Source: Sambucus nigra | Taxonomy: Eukaryota; Streptophyta; Magnoliopsida; Dipsacales; Adoxaceae | NCBI GenBank assembly: GCA_949130495.1 | Contig: OX422208.1 | Coordinates: 393,412,561 to 393,476,560 of the forward strand | DNA: 64,000 nt | Direction of reading: 5' to 3' | Part shown: positions 63,050 through 64,000 of the stretch, piece after piece | Position numbering within the stretch: position 1 is the first letter of the stretch | How the letters are laid out: each line of letters begins with the position of its first letter | Made by a program: the position numbers and the translations under genes | The notes under the pieces: model-generated | What the model was told of the DNA's origin: nothing | What the model saw: only the letters and a program-made list of their open reading frames with translations | Database searches by the model: none

Positions 63050-63590
63050 TCCTTGGGTCATCTCTGGCATAGGAAGGTTTTCTACGCTCTTCCCTTTGTC
63101 ATTAGCTGGTAGTGAGCTTGGAATCTAGTAATGCCTCCCTGATCTGTTCATGTGATTTACTAAAGAAGGGAAAACATGAATCCCGTTTCCTTGTCGATCT
63201 CGGGTTGTTCTCCTACCTTGTCTATTTTTCTGAGGAGTTCTTTAAATGATTTTATTCCACACATGTAGGCCATCGGTCCAGTTATCTTTGAAGCTTGCTC
63301 TTCATTCAGATCTTCGAATTCTTCCCCCCCATCCGGTGGAAACAATTCTGTCTTTCAATGTAAAGTCGAGGCATTCCATAACTTCCACGACTTCTTCATA
63401 CAGGTCATCCCATTCTGTGGGGACGTGTAAGGGTGAAGGGACCAGGCGCCCCTGTAGCTTCAAAGCATTGAATAACTCGGTGATACTGCAAATTTTTTTG
63501 GTTTGCTTGAAGAATTCTACTATAATCTGGACCACATTATCCAGGCTGACTTTATCAATCGATACTACCCAACTATCTGACTCTCATGCC
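63050..63590 (-). pseudogene. Pre-protease Gag-Pol segment of element C (truncated)
   Basis: WVVSIDKVSLDNVVQIIVEF and TKKICSITELFNALKLQGRL (63585..63430), then after a frame change PPDGGEEFEDLNEEQASKIT and AYMCGIKSFKELLRKIDKVG (63345..63160). These phrases are familiar from Ogre-like polyproteins between gag and protease. Upstream gag is missing; a different element follows within 70 bases. Confidence 0.65.
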
Positions 63591-63650
63591 CATTTTCGTG
63601 CTTCCAAGAATAGCGTAATGAATCTATGGTTCACTATGATTATGAGTCAG

Positions 63651-63885
63651 TGGTTCATTTGGAGGAGTACATCTCCGAGGGGAGCTTCGGTATTGTTCGT
63701 AAAGAATAAGGATGGAACACTATGATTGTTTGTTGATTACCACGAGTTGAATACAGTCAGGATATAGAATAAGTCTATATTTCCCTGCATCGATGATTTA
63801 TTTAACCAATTAAGGTGCAAATCATTCTTTTCAAAGATCAATTTGCACACATGATATCACTAGTTGAGGATTAGGGAGGAAGTGA
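63651..63885 (+). pseudogene. pol: RT fragment of a chromovirus
   Basis: FIWRSTSPRGASVLFVKNKDGTL, a stop, then LFVDYHELNTVRI and, past another stop, FPCIDDLFNQLRCKSFFSKI match the finger region of chromovirus RT (SPWGAPVLFVKKKDG-type). About 75 codons with three stops. The orientation is that of the gag fragment at 46116..46791; both could be parts of one element split by element C and later deletion. Confidence 0.8.
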
Positions 63886-64000
63886 AGCACCTTATACATT
63901 TGACTTACTTAAGTCTATATTGTATAAGTGTTCAACTAATTTGGAAATAGTGACAAAATTTGTTGTCTAACATAGAATCCAAAGAACCTCAGAATTATTC

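Larger units (their letters stand above)
46792..63590 (-). mobile_element. Element C: Ogre-like Tat retrotransposon, 5' end lost
   Basis: Minus-strand pol domains (63585..58100) are followed by two plus-strand genes (aORF2 56410..57696, aORF1 53718..55830), tandem repeats and a 3' LTR (about 51790..46792, with a nested solo LTR). The protease motif LIDNGSALNVCPL, the long protease-RT linker and two RNase H domains point to the Ogre/Tat group. The gag start and 5' LTR are absent: plus-strand chromovirus RT begins at 63651. The U3 boundary of the LTR is not certain. Confidence 0.78.

Overview
This window is repeat-dense, AT-rich nuclear DNA of a flowering plant, probably a eudicot. It holds Ty3/gypsy retrotransposons of the Tat lineage and of chromovirus type, a probable copia solo LTR, CACTA transposons, microsatellite-bounded foldback elements and long (TA)n tracts. 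I found no convincing host gene, rRNA, tRNA or CRISPR array.

Layout. Element A (1..9476) is a minus-strand Tat retrotransposon: 5' LTR 8874..9476, tRNA-Asp-type primer site, and gag-pol in one frame 8808..2791. Its left end lies outside the window. It sits in an older chromovirus-type LTR remnant (9477..10818). An AT-rich stretch follows. Element B (14356..28528) is a plus-strand relative of A with both LTRs, a near-matching 5-bp target duplication, a decayed gag-pol and a 3-kb CACTA element (20989..23986, duplication CAA) nested inside it. Next come a solo LTR (29371..30457), a cluster of palindromic foldback elements (32833..34036), a tentative Helitron-like segment, a third microsatellite-bounded palindrome (42732..43251) and half of a CACTA element with a spliced TNPA-like gene (43354..~45205). 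A chromovirus 5' end (to 46791) is interrupted by element C (about 46792..63590, minus strand), an Ogre-like Tat element. The LTR of C carries a nested 2.9-kb solo LTR with a perfect GGTCT duplication. C also has a 1-kb array of 40-bp repeats and a decayed pol lacking its gag end. A chromovirus RT scrap ends the window.

Main observation. All three Tat elements carry two genes antisense to gag-pol, between pol and the 3' LTR. In A and B they are homologous: aORF1 (PF04195-like domain plus coiled coil) and aORF2 (coiled coil, about 415-425 codons). In C they belong to other families: aORF1 resembles the plant mobile domain and reads as five exons with four phase-0 GT-AG introns; aORF2 resembles DUF7745 proteins and is a single 428-codon frame. 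Both C genes have a TATA box and an AATAAA signal, so they look like independent transcription units. Every copy now carries stop codons.

Limits. Family names come from motif recognition by eye. LTR identity, repeat copy numbers and element C's U3 boundary are estimates.
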